Of a stretch of DNA of 7,225 nt, positions 1-6,498 are shown one piece after another. Source of the DNA: Bacillota bacterium (GTDB taxonomy: Bacteria > Bacillota > GCA-003054495 > Carboxydocellales > JAJZTU01); NCBI GenBank assembly GCA_021848765.1, contig JAJZTU010000178.1, positions 1 through 7,225 of the forward strand, given 5' to 3'. Made by a program: the position numbers and the translations under genes. How positions within the stretch are numbered: position 1 is the stretch's first letter; each line of letters begins with the position of its first letter. Under the pieces are notes generated by a model. It saw only the letters and a list, made by a program, of their open reading frames with translations, did no database searches and had not been told where the DNA came from.

Positions 1-237
1 AAGCCCATCCCCACCCTCTATAAGCCCCTGCGCAGTGTGGACTTAAACACCAAGGAGCCTTTTGTGGCCTCTATCGAACGCTCGGATATCTGTGCCGTGC
101 CGGCGGCCTGTGTAGTAGGGGAAGCAGTGGTTGCCTTTACCCTGGCCCAGGTAGTGCTGGACAAATTCGGGGGAGACAGTTTGGAGGAATTAATGCAGAA
201 CCTGGCCGCCTACCAGGCAGCCCTGAGGACGGTGTAG
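1..237 (+). CDS. aroC: Chorismate synthase, C-terminal 78 residues (5' end outside window)
   Basis: This enzyme converts 5-enolpyruvylshikimate-3-phosphate to chorismate, the last step of the common aromatic pathway, using reduced FMN. The window opens in frame at base 1 and reads 78 codons to TAG at 235-237. The segment IERSDICAVPAACVVGEA matches the conserved C-terminal chorismate synthase signature around E-R-S-D and the A-V-P-A-A helix. The stretch KPIPTLYKPLRSVD before it also fits the family, and the short helical tail after VVGEAVVAFTLAQVVLDKFGGDS is the usual end. A second stop, TAA, lies at 238-240 and the next gene's ATG follows directly, so the gene is the upstream member of an aroC-aroK-aroB operon. 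The identification is firm; only the N-terminus is missing. Confidence 0.95.
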   Translation, partial: KPIPTLYKPLRSVDLNTKEPFVASIERSDICAVPAACVVGEAVVAFTLAQVVLDKFGGDSLEELMQNLAAYQAALRTV

Positions 238-240
238 TAA

Positions 241-762
241 ATGAAGAATATTGCACTAATCGGCTTTATGGGTACGGGCAAGACTTCTGTGGGCAAAAAA
301 CTGGCTCAGGACTTGGGTTATAGTTTTGTTGATACTGATCAGGAAGTTGAGCGGATTACCGACCTGACAGTTGCTGAGATTTTCAAAAAGCATGGCGAAA
401 TCCGGTTTCGCTCTGAAGAGTCACTCGCTTTAAAAAGATTATTAAAAGCCGAAGGTCAGGTAATTGCCACCGGAGGAGGAATAGTCCTCAAACCGGAGAA
501 CGTAGACCTCTTAAGGGAGCAAACCTTTGTAGTAGCCTTAACCGCAAGGCCGGAAGTAATTTACCAGCGGGTGGAAACAAGAGGCACCAGGCCCCTGCTA
601 AAAGGCGGAGAGCTGATGGCAAAAATTATTCAACTGATGGAGGAGCGGAAAGACGCTTATGATTTTGCCGATCTGGTAGTGGATACCTCTGAGCTTTCCC
701 CGCGGATGATCGCGGACAAAATTGCTCAGGCTTTGCGGGAAATTGAGCGCAACCAATCTTAA
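241..762 (+). CDS. aroK: Shikimate kinase
   Basis: AroK transfers phosphate from ATP to the 3-hydroxyl of shikimate in the cytoplasm. The 173-residue length is normal for the family. The Walker A loop GFMGTGKT is at residues 8-15. The shikimate-binding aspartate of the DTD motif is D33, R57 sits in the FRSEE segment, and the glycine triplet is at 78-80 in ATGGGIV. The lid arginine R117 lies in TRPLL, and a further conserved Arg is R136. The ATG at 241 immediately follows the double stop after aroC. The purine-rich GAGGACGG at 225-232 is the only candidate ribosome binding site and lies inside the aroC end, so translational coupling to aroC is likely. The gene could equally be named aroL; sequence alone does not separate the paralogues. 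Confidence 0.96.
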   Translation: MKNIALIGFMGTGKTSVGKKLAQDLGYSFVDTDQEVERITDLTVAEIFKKHGEIRFRSEESLALKRLLKAEGQVIATGGGIVLKPENVDLLREQTFVVALTARPEVIYQRVETRGTRPLLKGGELMAKIIQLMEERKDAYDFADLVVDTSELSPRMIADKIAQALREIERNQS

Positions 763-784
763 CAGGACGGAAGGATGGTAGCCG

Positions 785-1891
785 GTGGAGCAGCTTGATC
801 AGGCGGAAAGAGTTAAGGTGGATTTAGGCGCCAATAGTTACGATATAGTTATCGGCGCCGGGATTCTCCCCTTTTTGGGTCAGGAATTATCCTGTTATGC
901 CAGGCAACATGGTTGGGGAAAGCAGGTAATGGTTATCTCCAATCCCACAGTAGAAGCTTTGTATGGAAAGCAAATAGTCACAAGCCTCTCGGAAGCCGGT
1001 TTCCAGCCTGCTTTAGCCCTCATGCAGGATGGGGAGCAATATAAAACTATGGATTCGGCCATGCAGCTTTACGATCAAGCCCTTTCCCTGGGACTGGACC
1101 GCAAGTCCTTCATCCTCGCTCTGGGCGGGGGAGTGGTAGGTGACCTGGCAGGTTTTGTCGCTTCCACCTACATGCGAGGGATACCCTTTGTACAGGTCCC
1201 TACTACTATGCTGGCCCAGGTGGACAGCAGTGTAGGGGGGAAGGTGGCTGTAAACCACCCCAAAGGGAAAAATATTATCGGTGCCTTCTACCAGCCCCGC
1301 CTGGTCTGGGCCGATGTGGATGTGCTTAAAACCCTGCCGGCGGAAGAGCTTAGAGCGGGCCTGGCAGAGGTAATTAAATACGGCCTGATTTGGGATGGGA
1401 ACTTTTTTGATTACCTTGAAAAGAGATTCCGGGAAATTTTGTCCTTAAACCAGGAAGACCTGCGGGAAATAGTCAAACAATCATGTGCCATTAAAGCACA
1501 GGTAGTAGCTCAGGACGAACGGGAGGGCGGCCTTAGGGCCATCCTTAATCTGGGCCACACCTTTGGGCATGCCCTGGAGGCTTTGACCCACTACCGGGCT
1601 TACCGTCATGGTGAGGCAGTAGCTATAGGAATGGTCATGGCCTGTAAGGTCTCCGGGGAGTTAGGGTTCCTTTCCGCGGAGGAGCTTAACCGGGTGACGG
1701 TTGTAATCAGAAGTTTTGGGCTCCCGGTAGAGGATAGGAATGTTGCGGCACAGGATATACTGGCAAGTATGTACCACGACAAAAAGGCCGAGGCGGGCAA
1801 GATAAAATACGTAATCCCTGAAACCATCGGGCGGGTCCGGATTACCTCCGCGATTCCTGAGGGCTTGATACTGAGGGTACTCTCTTCTTAG
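785..1891 (+). CDS. aroB: 3-dehydroquinate synthase
   Basis: AroB is an NAD- and metal-dependent enzyme that cyclises DAHP to 3-dehydroquinate, the second step of the shikimate pathway. The 368-residue length is typical. The N-terminal NAD-binding part carries DGEQYKT (82-88) and the glycine-rich GGGVVGD (114-120). The segment VPTTMLAQVDSSVGGK (138-153) is highly conserved. The expected metal ligands are E195 in LAEVIKYG, H258 in LNLGHTFGH and H275 in RHGEAVAIGM; HDKK at 331-334 is also characteristic. I chose GTG at 785 because AAGGA at 771-775 is well spaced from it. The ATG at 775 is in another frame that stops quickly. The gap from aroK is 22 bases, so the two are cotranscribed. The gene order here, K then B, does not follow the reaction order. 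Confidence 0.97.
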   Translation: MEQLDQAERVKVDLGANSYDIVIGAGILPFLGQELSCYARQHGWGKQVMVISNPTVEALYGKQIVTSLSEAGFQPALALMQDGEQYKTMDSAMQLYDQALSLGLDRKSFILALGGGVVGDLAGFVASTYMRGIPFVQVPTTMLAQVDSSVGGKVAVNHPKGKNIIGAFYQPRLVWADVDVLKTLPAEELRAGLAEVIKYGLIWDGNFFDYLEKRFREILSLNQEDLREIVKQSCAIKAQVVAQDEREGGLRAILNLGHTFGHALEALTHYRAYRHGEAVAIGMVMACKVSGELGFLSAEELNRVTVVIRSFGLPVEDRNVAAQDILASMYHDKKAEAGKIKYVIPETIGRVRITSAIPEGLILRVLSS

Positions 1892-1957
1892 CTCGTTTTG
1901 GCTCTTAAAGCAAGGGAATATTGTTCACAGAAAAGGAAACCCTAAATCTGGGAAGGA

Positions 1958-1978
1958 CCTGCCCGGAAGCAGGGTTTT
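1958..1978 (+). terminator. Weak hairpin with short T run after aroB, possible terminator
   Basis: CCTGC (1958-1962) pairs with GCAGG (1969-1973) across a six-base loop, and four T follow at 1975-1978. The stem has only five pairs, so termination would be inefficient unless the longer surrounding pairings help. It could instead be part of a leader structure for tldD. It is the only terminator candidate between the aro operon and tldD. Confidence 0.3.
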
Positions 1979-1993
1979 GCCTGTTTCCTGGCG

Positions 1994-2010
1994 TATAATT
2001 AACTTATAAT
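1994..2010 (+). promoter_or_regulatory. Twin TATAAT boxes upstream of tldD, candidate promoter
   Basis: Two perfect TATAAT hexamers lie at 1994-1999 and 2005-2010, some 30-45 bases before the tldD start. No good TTGACA-like box stands 16-18 bases upstream of either. The best is TTTCCT at 1984-1989, 15 bases before the second box. The position fits a promoter for tldD, but the missing -35 keeps the confidence low. Confidence 0.35.
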
Positions 2011-2040
2011 CAGAATTGCGGAAGCAATGGAGGTGTACAC

Positions 2041-3495
2041 GTGTTAAATAAAGGTGACCTTCAGGAAGTCTTGGCCCTGGCCCTGAAACATGGGGGCGAC
2101 TTTGCAGATATTTTTGTCGAAGAAAAACGCACTGTAGGAGTAGGGTGTGAGGCGGATAAGATTGAACGCATCAATACCGGAATTGATGTCGGGGCCGGTA
2201 TCCGGGTGATTTCCGGGGAAACAACCGCCTATGGTTATACCAATGATTTAAGCCTGGATGGCCTTATAGAAGCCGCCAAGGTGGTCAGCCATGTGGCCCG
2301 GGGGGCAGAGCGGGATGTGTCAGTTAAGCTGTCTGAGGTCAGGTCAAATCTTGATTTTGTCATCCAGGAACGCCCTGACCAGGTAAGTATAGACCAAAAG
2401 GTAGAACTGCTTTTAAAAGCCAATAAATTAGTCCGCGGCTATGATTCCCGGATTAAACAGGTGACCGTAGGCTATGGAGATGTCATCCAAAAGGTGATCA
2501 TTGCTAACAGTGAAGGTGAATATGTAGAAGATGAACGCATCCGGACCAGGTTTATCGTAAATGCCGTAGCTGCTGAGGGTACGACCATCCAGACAGGATA
2601 TAATGCCGTGGGTGGGGTGGCCGGCTTTGAACTGTTCCGGGAAAATAATCCTGAGGATGTGGCTATGGAAGCAGCCCGTCGTGCCATCCTTATGCTGCAG
2701 GCCCAGCCCGCCCCTGCGGGTAAGCTGGCAGTGGTGATGGCCGGTGAAGCGGGGGGGACCATGGTTCATGAAGCATGTGGACATGGGCTGGAGGCGGACC
2801 TTGTCCAAAAGAAACTCTCGGTCTATGCCGGCAAAAAAGGCCAACAGGTTGCCAATCCTCAGGTAACAGTGATTGATGACGCTACCCTGAAGGGAAAATA
2901 CGGTTTTTACAGGTTTGATGACGAAGGCACTCCTTCGGAAGAATGTGTCCTCATCAAGGAGGGGATATTGACTGACTTCATGTATGACCGCCTGACCGCC
3001 CGTAAAGAAGGACGCAAATCCAATGGCCACGGCCGCAGGGAGTCATACCAGCATAAGCCCATTCCCCGGATGGGCAATACCTACATAGCCCCAGGCAAAG
3101 AGGATCCGGAAAGAATTATTAAAGATGTACCCAACGGCCTGCTGGTCAAAAAAATGGGTGGTGGTCAGGTCAACACTACCACAGGAGACTTTGTTTTTGA
3201 TGTAGCTGAGGGCTATTTAATTAAAGACGGACAAATTGCCGCTCCTGTGCGGGGGGCGACCCTTTCCGGCAATGGGCCGGAAGTACTGAATGTAGTAGCC
3301 CGTGTAGGGAAGGACCTGGGCTATACCATTGGAACCTGTGGCAAAGACGGCCAGGGGGCCCCGGTTTCTGATGCCCAGCCTACAATACTCATACCGGATA
3401 TGGTTGTTGGCGGAACGGCGGCCGGTGACGTGCACAGTCCGGCCGTTCAGCGTGATGGGCAGGGCCCGGCTGTCCAGCGGATTAGGCGAATCTAA
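2041..3495 (+). CDS. tldD: TldD family zinc metallopeptidase subunit
   Basis: TldD is the metal-bearing subunit of the TldD/TldE (PmbA) protease. In known systems the pair degrades small unfolded peptides and trims modified peptides such as microcin B17. The motif H243-E244-A-C-G-H248 is the family's HExxxH zinc site. C433 in GTCGKDGQG matches the third metal ligand. The segments RFDDEGTPS, GRRESYQHKPIPRMGNTYI and MGGGQVNTTTGDFVFDVAEGY are strongly conserved, so the catalytic fold looks intact. The 484 residues compare with about 480 for E. coli TldD. Start GTG 2041 is supported by GGAGGTG at 2029-2035. The usual end near PDMVVGGTA is followed here by about 24 extra residues (AGDVHSPAVQRDG... 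ending RRI) that do not resemble the family. No pmbA gene follows; glgA is next. Confidence 0.93.
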   Translation: MLNKGDLQEVLALALKHGGDFADIFVEEKRTVGVGCEADKIERINTGIDVGAGIRVISGETTAYGYTNDLSLDGLIEAAKVVSHVARGAERDVSVKLSEVRSNLDFVIQERPDQVSIDQKVELLLKANKLVRGYDSRIKQVTVGYGDVIQKVIIANSEGEYVEDERIRTRFIVNAVAAEGTTIQTGYNAVGGVAGFELFRENNPEDVAMEAARRAILMLQAQPAPAGKLAVVMAGEAGGTMVHEACGHGLEADLVQKKLSVYAGKKGQQVANPQVTVIDDATLKGKYGFYRFDDEGTPSEECVLIKEGILTDFMYDRLTARKEGRKSNGHGRRESYQHKPIPRMGNTYIAPGKEDPERIIKDVPNGLLVKKMGGGQVNTTTGDFVFDVAEGYLIKDGQIAAPVRGATLSGNGPEVLNVVARVGKDLGYTIGTCGKDGQGAPVSDAQPTILIPDMVVGGTAAGDVHSPAVQRDGQGPAVQRIRRI

Positions 3496-3597
3496 CTCCC
3501 GCTTTCAGGAAAAACAAATATTCCTCTGCGTGGGCTATAACTACCGCTAAAAAGTGTCAAACTAACTGGGAATACAAATGACTGCTTATGACACGCG

Positions 3598-3604
3598 AAG
3601 GAGG
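3598..3604 (+). promoter_or_regulatory. Ribosome binding site that decides the glgA start
   Basis: AAGGAGG, a near-complete anti-16S match, ends seven bases before ATG 3612. The earlier in-frame ATG at 3588 lies upstream of this site, so starting there would encode the site itself. This favours 3612 (or the adjacent ATG at 3615) over 3588. Confidence 0.85.
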
Positions 3605-3611
3605 AAATGAA

Positions 3612-5093
3612 ATGATGTTGGACCGTAACCTGAAGATACTTATCGCAGCCGCAGAGGTAGCGCCTTTCGCTAAAACCGGCGGATTGGCGGATGTGGCAGG
3701 CTCATTGCCCAAGGCATTGGCCACCATGGGCAATGATGTCCGGGTAGTGATGCCTAAGTATAAGCAGATTGATGTACAAAAGACCAGCTTGGACTTTCCG
3801 GTGGAAATTGGCGGCCGCAGGGAAACGGCTATCCTCCGGGAATCCAAAATTGAAGCCCGTTTGGGTGACATCCACAAAGAGATACCTGTATATTTCATTG
3901 ACAATTACCATTACTTTGACCGTGAAGGAATATACTGCCACTGGGATGATGCCGAACGCTATGCCTTTTTTGCCAAAGCCATCCTGGAAATGCTGCCCAG
4001 ACTGAACTTTCAGCCGGACATTATCCACCTCAACGATTGGCAAACAGGACCGGTTGCCTTAATGCTCAAAGAACAATACAGCGGAAATCCCTTTTATAAA
4101 AAAATCGCCACAGTATTTACCGTGCACAACCTGCAGTACCAGGGAAACTTCCCCAAAGAGACGCTCAAGCTGTTAGGTATTCCTGAACGCTATTTCGCTC
4201 CTGAAGAGGTAGAGTTTTTTGGGACCTTTAGTTTTATGAAGGCAGGTCTGATGTTTGCTGATATAATCAATACGGTAAGCCGGACCTATGCCCGGGAAAT
4301 CCAAACCCCCCAGTACGGGGAGCGAATGGATGGTTTGTTACGCATGCGTTCCGGAGACCTCTTCGGGATAGTTAATGGAATTAATTATCATGAGTTTAAT
4401 CCCAAAACAGATCCCAGGATTTATAGGAATTATAGTGAAGAAAGCATCCCTGACAAAAAGGAAAACAAATATGCCCTGCAAAAGGAAATGGGCCTGCCTG
4501 TTAAGGATGTCCCGGTTATCGGTTTAGTCTCCAGATTGGTAGATCAAAAAGGGCTTGACCTGATTGCGGACATTATTGATGAAATGCTGAGTCAAGACAT
4601 CCAGTTTGTTTTGTTGGGAGAGGGAGAGGAGCGCTTTCAGAACCTCTTTAAGGATGTACACAACCGCTATCCGGAAAAGATGGGGATTTACCTGGGTTTT
4701 AACGGAATCCTGGCCCAGCGAATCTATGCGGGCGCAGATATCTTCCTGATGCCATCCAAGTTTGAACCCTGTGGGCTGGGACAGCTCATTAGTTTGCGCT
4801 ATGGAACCATCCCCGTAGTCCGGGCCACAGGAGGACTTGCCGACACAGTCAGCGACTACGATCCCAAGATCTGGGCAGGCAACGGGTTTGTTTTTACTGA
4901 TTATAACAGCCGGGACCTGCTGGATACGGTCAATCGGGCTGTTGCTTTGTACCGGCATAGCCCGGAACAATGGCAAAAGCTGGTCGCTACTGCTCTGAAG
5001 CTGGATTTTTCCTGGAATAAGTCGGCAGCGGAATACATGGAGCTATATGACACTGCCTTGGGTAAAAAGCAGATGCAGTATAGAGCGATGTAG
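3612..5093 (+). CDS. glgA: Glycogen synthase (ADP-glucose type, GT5)
   Basis: GlgA adds glucose from ADP-glucose to the growing alpha-1,4-glucan chain in the cytoplasm. With the start at 3612 it is 493 residues, close to the usual 475-490. The two GT-B lobes are clear. The N-terminal GT5 domain has the ADP-glucose loop K21-TGGLADV, HLNDWQTG from H139, and TVHNLQYQGNF. The C-terminal GT1-like lobe has VSRLVDQKGLDL, with R308 and K313 at the sites of E. coli R300 and K305. It also has the catalytic-site motif EPCGLGQL beginning at E385, then RATGGLADTV and the closing WNKSAAEYMELY. All key residues are present. No other glycogen gene (glgB, glgC, glgP) lies in the window. The 116 bases before it hold no obvious promoter, so it may be read through from tldD. 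A strong terminator follows. Confidence 0.96.
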   Translation: MMLDRNLKILIAAAEVAPFAKTGGLADVAGSLPKALATMGNDVRVVMPKYKQIDVQKTSLDFPVEIGGRRETAILRESKIEARLGDIHKEIPVYFIDNYHYFDREGIYCHWDDAERYAFFAKAILEMLPRLNFQPDIIHLNDWQTGPVALMLKEQYSGNPFYKKIATVFTVHNLQYQGNFPKETLKLLGIPERYFAPEEVEFFGTFSFMKAGLMFADIINTVSRTYAREIQTPQYGERMDGLLRMRSGDLFGIVNGINYHEFNPKTDPRIYRNYSEESIPDKKENKYALQKEMGLPVKDVPVIGLVSRLVDQKGLDLIADIIDEMLSQDIQFVLLGEGEERFQNLFKDVHNRYPEKMGIYLGFNGILAQRIYAGADIFLMPSKFEPCGLGQLISLRYGTIPVVRATGGLADTVSDYDPKIWAGNGFVFTDYNSRDLLDTVNRAVALYRHSPEQWQKLVATALKLDFSWNKSAAEYMELYDTALGKKQMQYRAM

Positions 5094-5150
5094 GGCTGAT
5101 GCAGGACTTAGGCACAAAGCAGCGGCTTACAATCAAAAGCGCCGGTGGAC

Positions 5151-5193
5151 AAAAGACGGGGCATCCATTATTTAGTGGAGTGCCCCGTCTTTT
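5151..5193 (+). terminator. Strong intrinsic terminator after glgA
   Basis: AAAAGACGGGGCA (5151-5163) pairs perfectly with TGCCCCGTCTTTT (5181-5193), giving a 13-bp stem. The 17-base loop can itself form TCCA/TGGA. The stem begins with A's and ends with T's, so it could also stop transcription on the opposite strand. It lies 58 bases after the glgA stop and separates glgA from the next gene. Confidence 0.9.
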
Positions 5194-5219
5194 CAGCTTT
5201 TGGTATCCCATGATATAAT
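5190..5219 (+). promoter_or_regulatory. Candidate promoter of the 83-residue protein gene
   Basis: A perfect TATAAT lies at 5214-5219. A poor -35 candidate, TTTTCA (5190-5195), stands 18 bases upstream and overlaps the T run of the glgA terminator. The position, between a strong terminator and a new gene 49 bases downstream, makes a promoter here likely even though the -35 is weak. Confidence 0.45.
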
Positions 5220-5267
5220 ATTGGATTGTAATGGCAAAGATTCTTCTTTTAAAGGGGGTAACACAAA

Positions 5268-5519
5268 TTGAACGAAGAAGTGGAAACTTTATACCTTAGC
5301 CAGTACCCGCAACTGGTTGAGGTTATCACGGAAGTGCGGAAAGAAGAGAACCAGCCGGTATTTTTTCCGGAAATCGGTAAGGAGTATGACGGACTGCTGG
5401 TTATGCGTTGCCGCCGGACCATTGACCCCGGCGTATATTTAATGGTTCTGGTTGATAATATTATGTTCTATGTTATTAATGACATTGGGGCCGACCTCGG
5501 TCAGGTGCACAGCCTGTAA
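5268..5519 (+). CDS. Small acidic protein of unknown function, 83 residues
   Basis: I do not recognise this protein. It has 14 acidic against 6 basic residues and one cysteine (C48), with no signal peptide or membrane segment. A predicted helix at about residues 3-27 (VETLYLSQYPQLVEVITEV) is followed by alternating hydrophobic stretches that look like beta strands: YDGLLVMRCRR, VYLMVLVD and IMFYVIND. This suggests a small soluble alpha/beta domain. The start is TTG at 5268. An in-frame TAA at 5259-5261 excludes anything earlier, AAAGGGGGT (5251-5259) is a good ribosome binding site for it, and the next alternative is GTG at 5280. It stands alone between two terminators with its own promoter-like box, so it is probably a single-gene unit. 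The well-placed signals and even codon use support a real gene. Confidence 0.75.
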   Translation: MNEEVETLYLSQYPQLVEVITEVRKEENQPVFFPEIGKEYDGLLVMRCRRTIDPGVYLMVLVDNIMFYVINDIGADLGQVHSL

Positions 5520-5525
5520 CGTAGA

Positions 5526-5572
5526 ACCGGTAAAAAGATGTAAAATCGGTAAACCGGTAACACCGGGGTAAC
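5526..5572 (+). repeat. Four imperfect ACCGGTAA repeats after the small gene
   Basis: ACCGGTAA occurs at 5526-5533 and 5553-5560, ATCGGTAA at 5545-5552 and ACCGGGGTAA at 5562-5571. The units begin seven bases after the stop codon and end before the terminator. ACCGGT is itself a palindrome. The role is unknown, and the set may be a degenerate tandem repeat in the 3' untranslated region. Confidence 0.5.
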
Positions 5573-5600
5573 TGTCAAAAAAGCGCGTTAATAAACAGAA

Positions 5601-5630
5601 AAGACAGCATAATGCTGTCTTGAATTTTTT

Positions 5631-5631
<1 letters not shown>
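5601..5631. terminator. Shared terminator between convergent units
   Basis: AAGACAGC (5601-5608) pairs with GCTGTCTT (5614-5621) around a five-base loop. On the + strand a seven-T run follows at 5625-5631, giving a good terminator for the 83-residue gene. On the - strand the hairpin starts nine bases after the CCA of the last tRNA and is followed by a T-rich stretch (TTTTCTGTTTATT), so it can end the tRNA transcript too. Confidence 0.85.
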
Positions 5632-5706
<75 letters not shown>

Positions 5707-5715
5707 ATATTATAT

Positions 5716-5793
5716 TGGGGTGACTGATGGGATTCGAACCCACGCATGCAGGAGCCACAATCCTGTGCCTTAACCGGCTTGGCGACAGCCACC
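5716..5793 (-). tRNA. tRNA-His (GTG)
   Basis: The anticodon GTG (5756-5758) lies in the loop TTGTGGC on a CAGGA/TCCTG stem. Acceptor GTGGCTG pairs with CAGTCAC. An extra G at -1 (base 5793) sits opposite discriminator C73, the identity feature of histidine tRNAs. CCA is encoded at 5716-5718. It reads CAC and CAU. Confidence 0.95.
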
Positions 5794-5811
5794 ACGTTTG
5801 TTAAAGGTAAA

Positions 5812-5888
<77 letters not shown>

Positions 5889-5922
5889 ATAGCACAGAGT
5901 CTATGGAAACCAATTAAAACAC

Positions 5923-5996
5923 TGGAGCGGGTGAAGGGGATCGAACCCTCGCAACCAGCTTGGAAGGCTGGGGCTCTACCACTGAGCTACACCCGC
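5923..5996 (-). tRNA. tRNA-Gly (TCC)
   Basis: The anticodon TCC (5962-5964) sits on CCAGC/GCTGG. Acceptor GCGGGTG pairs with CACCCGC, the discriminator is T as usual for bacterial glycine tRNAs, and CCA is encoded. It reads GGA and GGG. It is the first gene after the internal promoter at 6011-6039, with a predicted leader of only about seven bases. Confidence 0.96.
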
Positions 5997-6010
5997 ACAA
6001 ACCAATATTA

Positions 6011-6039
6011 ATTATAACATAAATTGCTTTGTTTTGCAA
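6011..6039 (-). promoter_or_regulatory. Internal promoter within the tRNA array
   Basis: Read on the - strand, TTGCAA (6039-6034) and a perfect TATAAT (6016-6011) are separated by exactly 17 bases. They fill the widest spacer of the array (45 bases, between tRNA-Trp and tRNA-Gly(TCC)). The expected start is near 6003, about seven bases before tRNA-Gly. It would give Gly, Arg, His and fMet a second source of transcription. Confidence 0.7.
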
Positions 6040-6041
6040 AG

Positions 6042-6117
6042 TGGCAGGGGAGACAGGACTTGAACCCGCAGCCTACGGTTTTGGAGACCGCCGCTCTACC
6101 GATTGAGCTACTCCCCT
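6042..6117 (-). tRNA. tRNA-Trp (CCA)
   Basis: The anticodon CCA (6082-6084) lies in the loop CTCCAAA. Acceptor AGGGGAG pairs with CTCCCCT, the discriminator is G and CCA is encoded at 6042-6044. It reads UGG. It is the last gene before the internal promoter, whose -35 lies three bases from its 3' end. Confidence 0.96.
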
Positions 6118-6127
6118 ATGAAATAAA

Positions 6128-6204
6128 TGGCGCGCCCGGCAGGATTCGAACCTGCGACCACCAGATTCGTAGTCTGTTACTCTATCCAGCTGAGCTACGG
6201 GCGC
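6128..6204 (-). tRNA. tRNA-Arg (ACG)
   Basis: The anticodon ACG (6168-6170) would be read as ICG after A-to-I editing at position 34, covering CGU, CGC and CGA. Acceptor GCGCCCG/CGGGCGC, discriminator G and CCA are as in the tRNA-Arg(TCT) of this array. Two oddities are visible: the anticodon stem ACAGA/TCTGG has an A27-G43 mismatch, and the D stem has a G10-U25 wobble. Confidence 0.95.
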
Positions 6205-6212
6205 ATGTTGTA

Positions 6213-6287
6213 TGGAGCGGAAGACGGGATTCGAACCCGCGGCCCTCGCCTTGGCAAGGCGATGCTCTACCACTGAGCCACTTCCGC
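6213..6287 (-). tRNA. tRNA-Gly (GCC)
   Basis: The anticodon GCC (6253-6255) lies in the loop TTGCCAA on a TCGCC/GGCGA stem. Acceptor GCGGAAG pairs with CTTCCGC, the discriminator is T and CCA is encoded. It reads GGC and GGU and complements the TCC isoacceptor further along the array. Confidence 0.96.
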
Positions 6288-6298
6288 GAAAGAAAAAA

Positions 6299-6373
6299 TG
6301 GCTGGGGTGGCTGGATTCGAACCAACGCATGGCGGAGTCAAAGTCCGCTGCCTTACCGCTTGGCTACACCCCA
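6299..6373 (-). tRNA. tRNA-Gln (TTG)
   Basis: The anticodon TTG (6339-6341) lies in the loop CTTTGAC on GCGGA/TCCGC. Acceptor TGGGGTG pairs with CACCCCA, the discriminator is G and CCA is encoded. It reads CAA and CAG. A U1-A72 first pair, typical of glutamine tRNAs, is present. Confidence 0.95.
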
Positions 6374-6398
6374 ATGCTTGAATCAAGTATTGCAATGA

Positions 6399-6483
<85 letters not shown>

Positions 6484-6498
6484 AAAAGTTTAGGATTA

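Noticed and set aside
2428..3030. 200-codon frame on the - strand inside tldD
   Set aside because: It is antisense to the conserved catalytic core of tldD, has no ribosome binding site, and resembles no protein.
3329..3550. 73-codon + strand frame overlapping the tldD end
   Set aside because: Most of it lies in another frame of conserved tldD codons. The part past 3495 (NSRFQEKQIFLCVGYNYR) has no start of its own. I kept it only as a possible trace of a frameshift or deletion.
3588..3611. Upstream ATG giving an eight-residue longer GlgA
   Set aside because: The strong AAGGAGG lies downstream of this ATG and is correctly spaced for 3612.
4524..4976. 150-codon frame on the - strand inside glgA
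   Set aside because: It is the complement of the conserved GT1 lobe of glgA; no start signals or recognisable domain.
5231..5296. 22-codon ATG frame ahead of and overlapping the 83-residue gene
   Set aside because: No ribosome binding site precedes it, it is out of frame with the gene, and the good site at 5251-5259 lies inside it.
6377..6387. Palindrome CTTGAATCAAG between tRNA-Gln and tRNA-Tyr
   Set aside because: Short, in a tRNA spacer, with no T run; such small symmetric stretches are expected by chance and may at most help processing.
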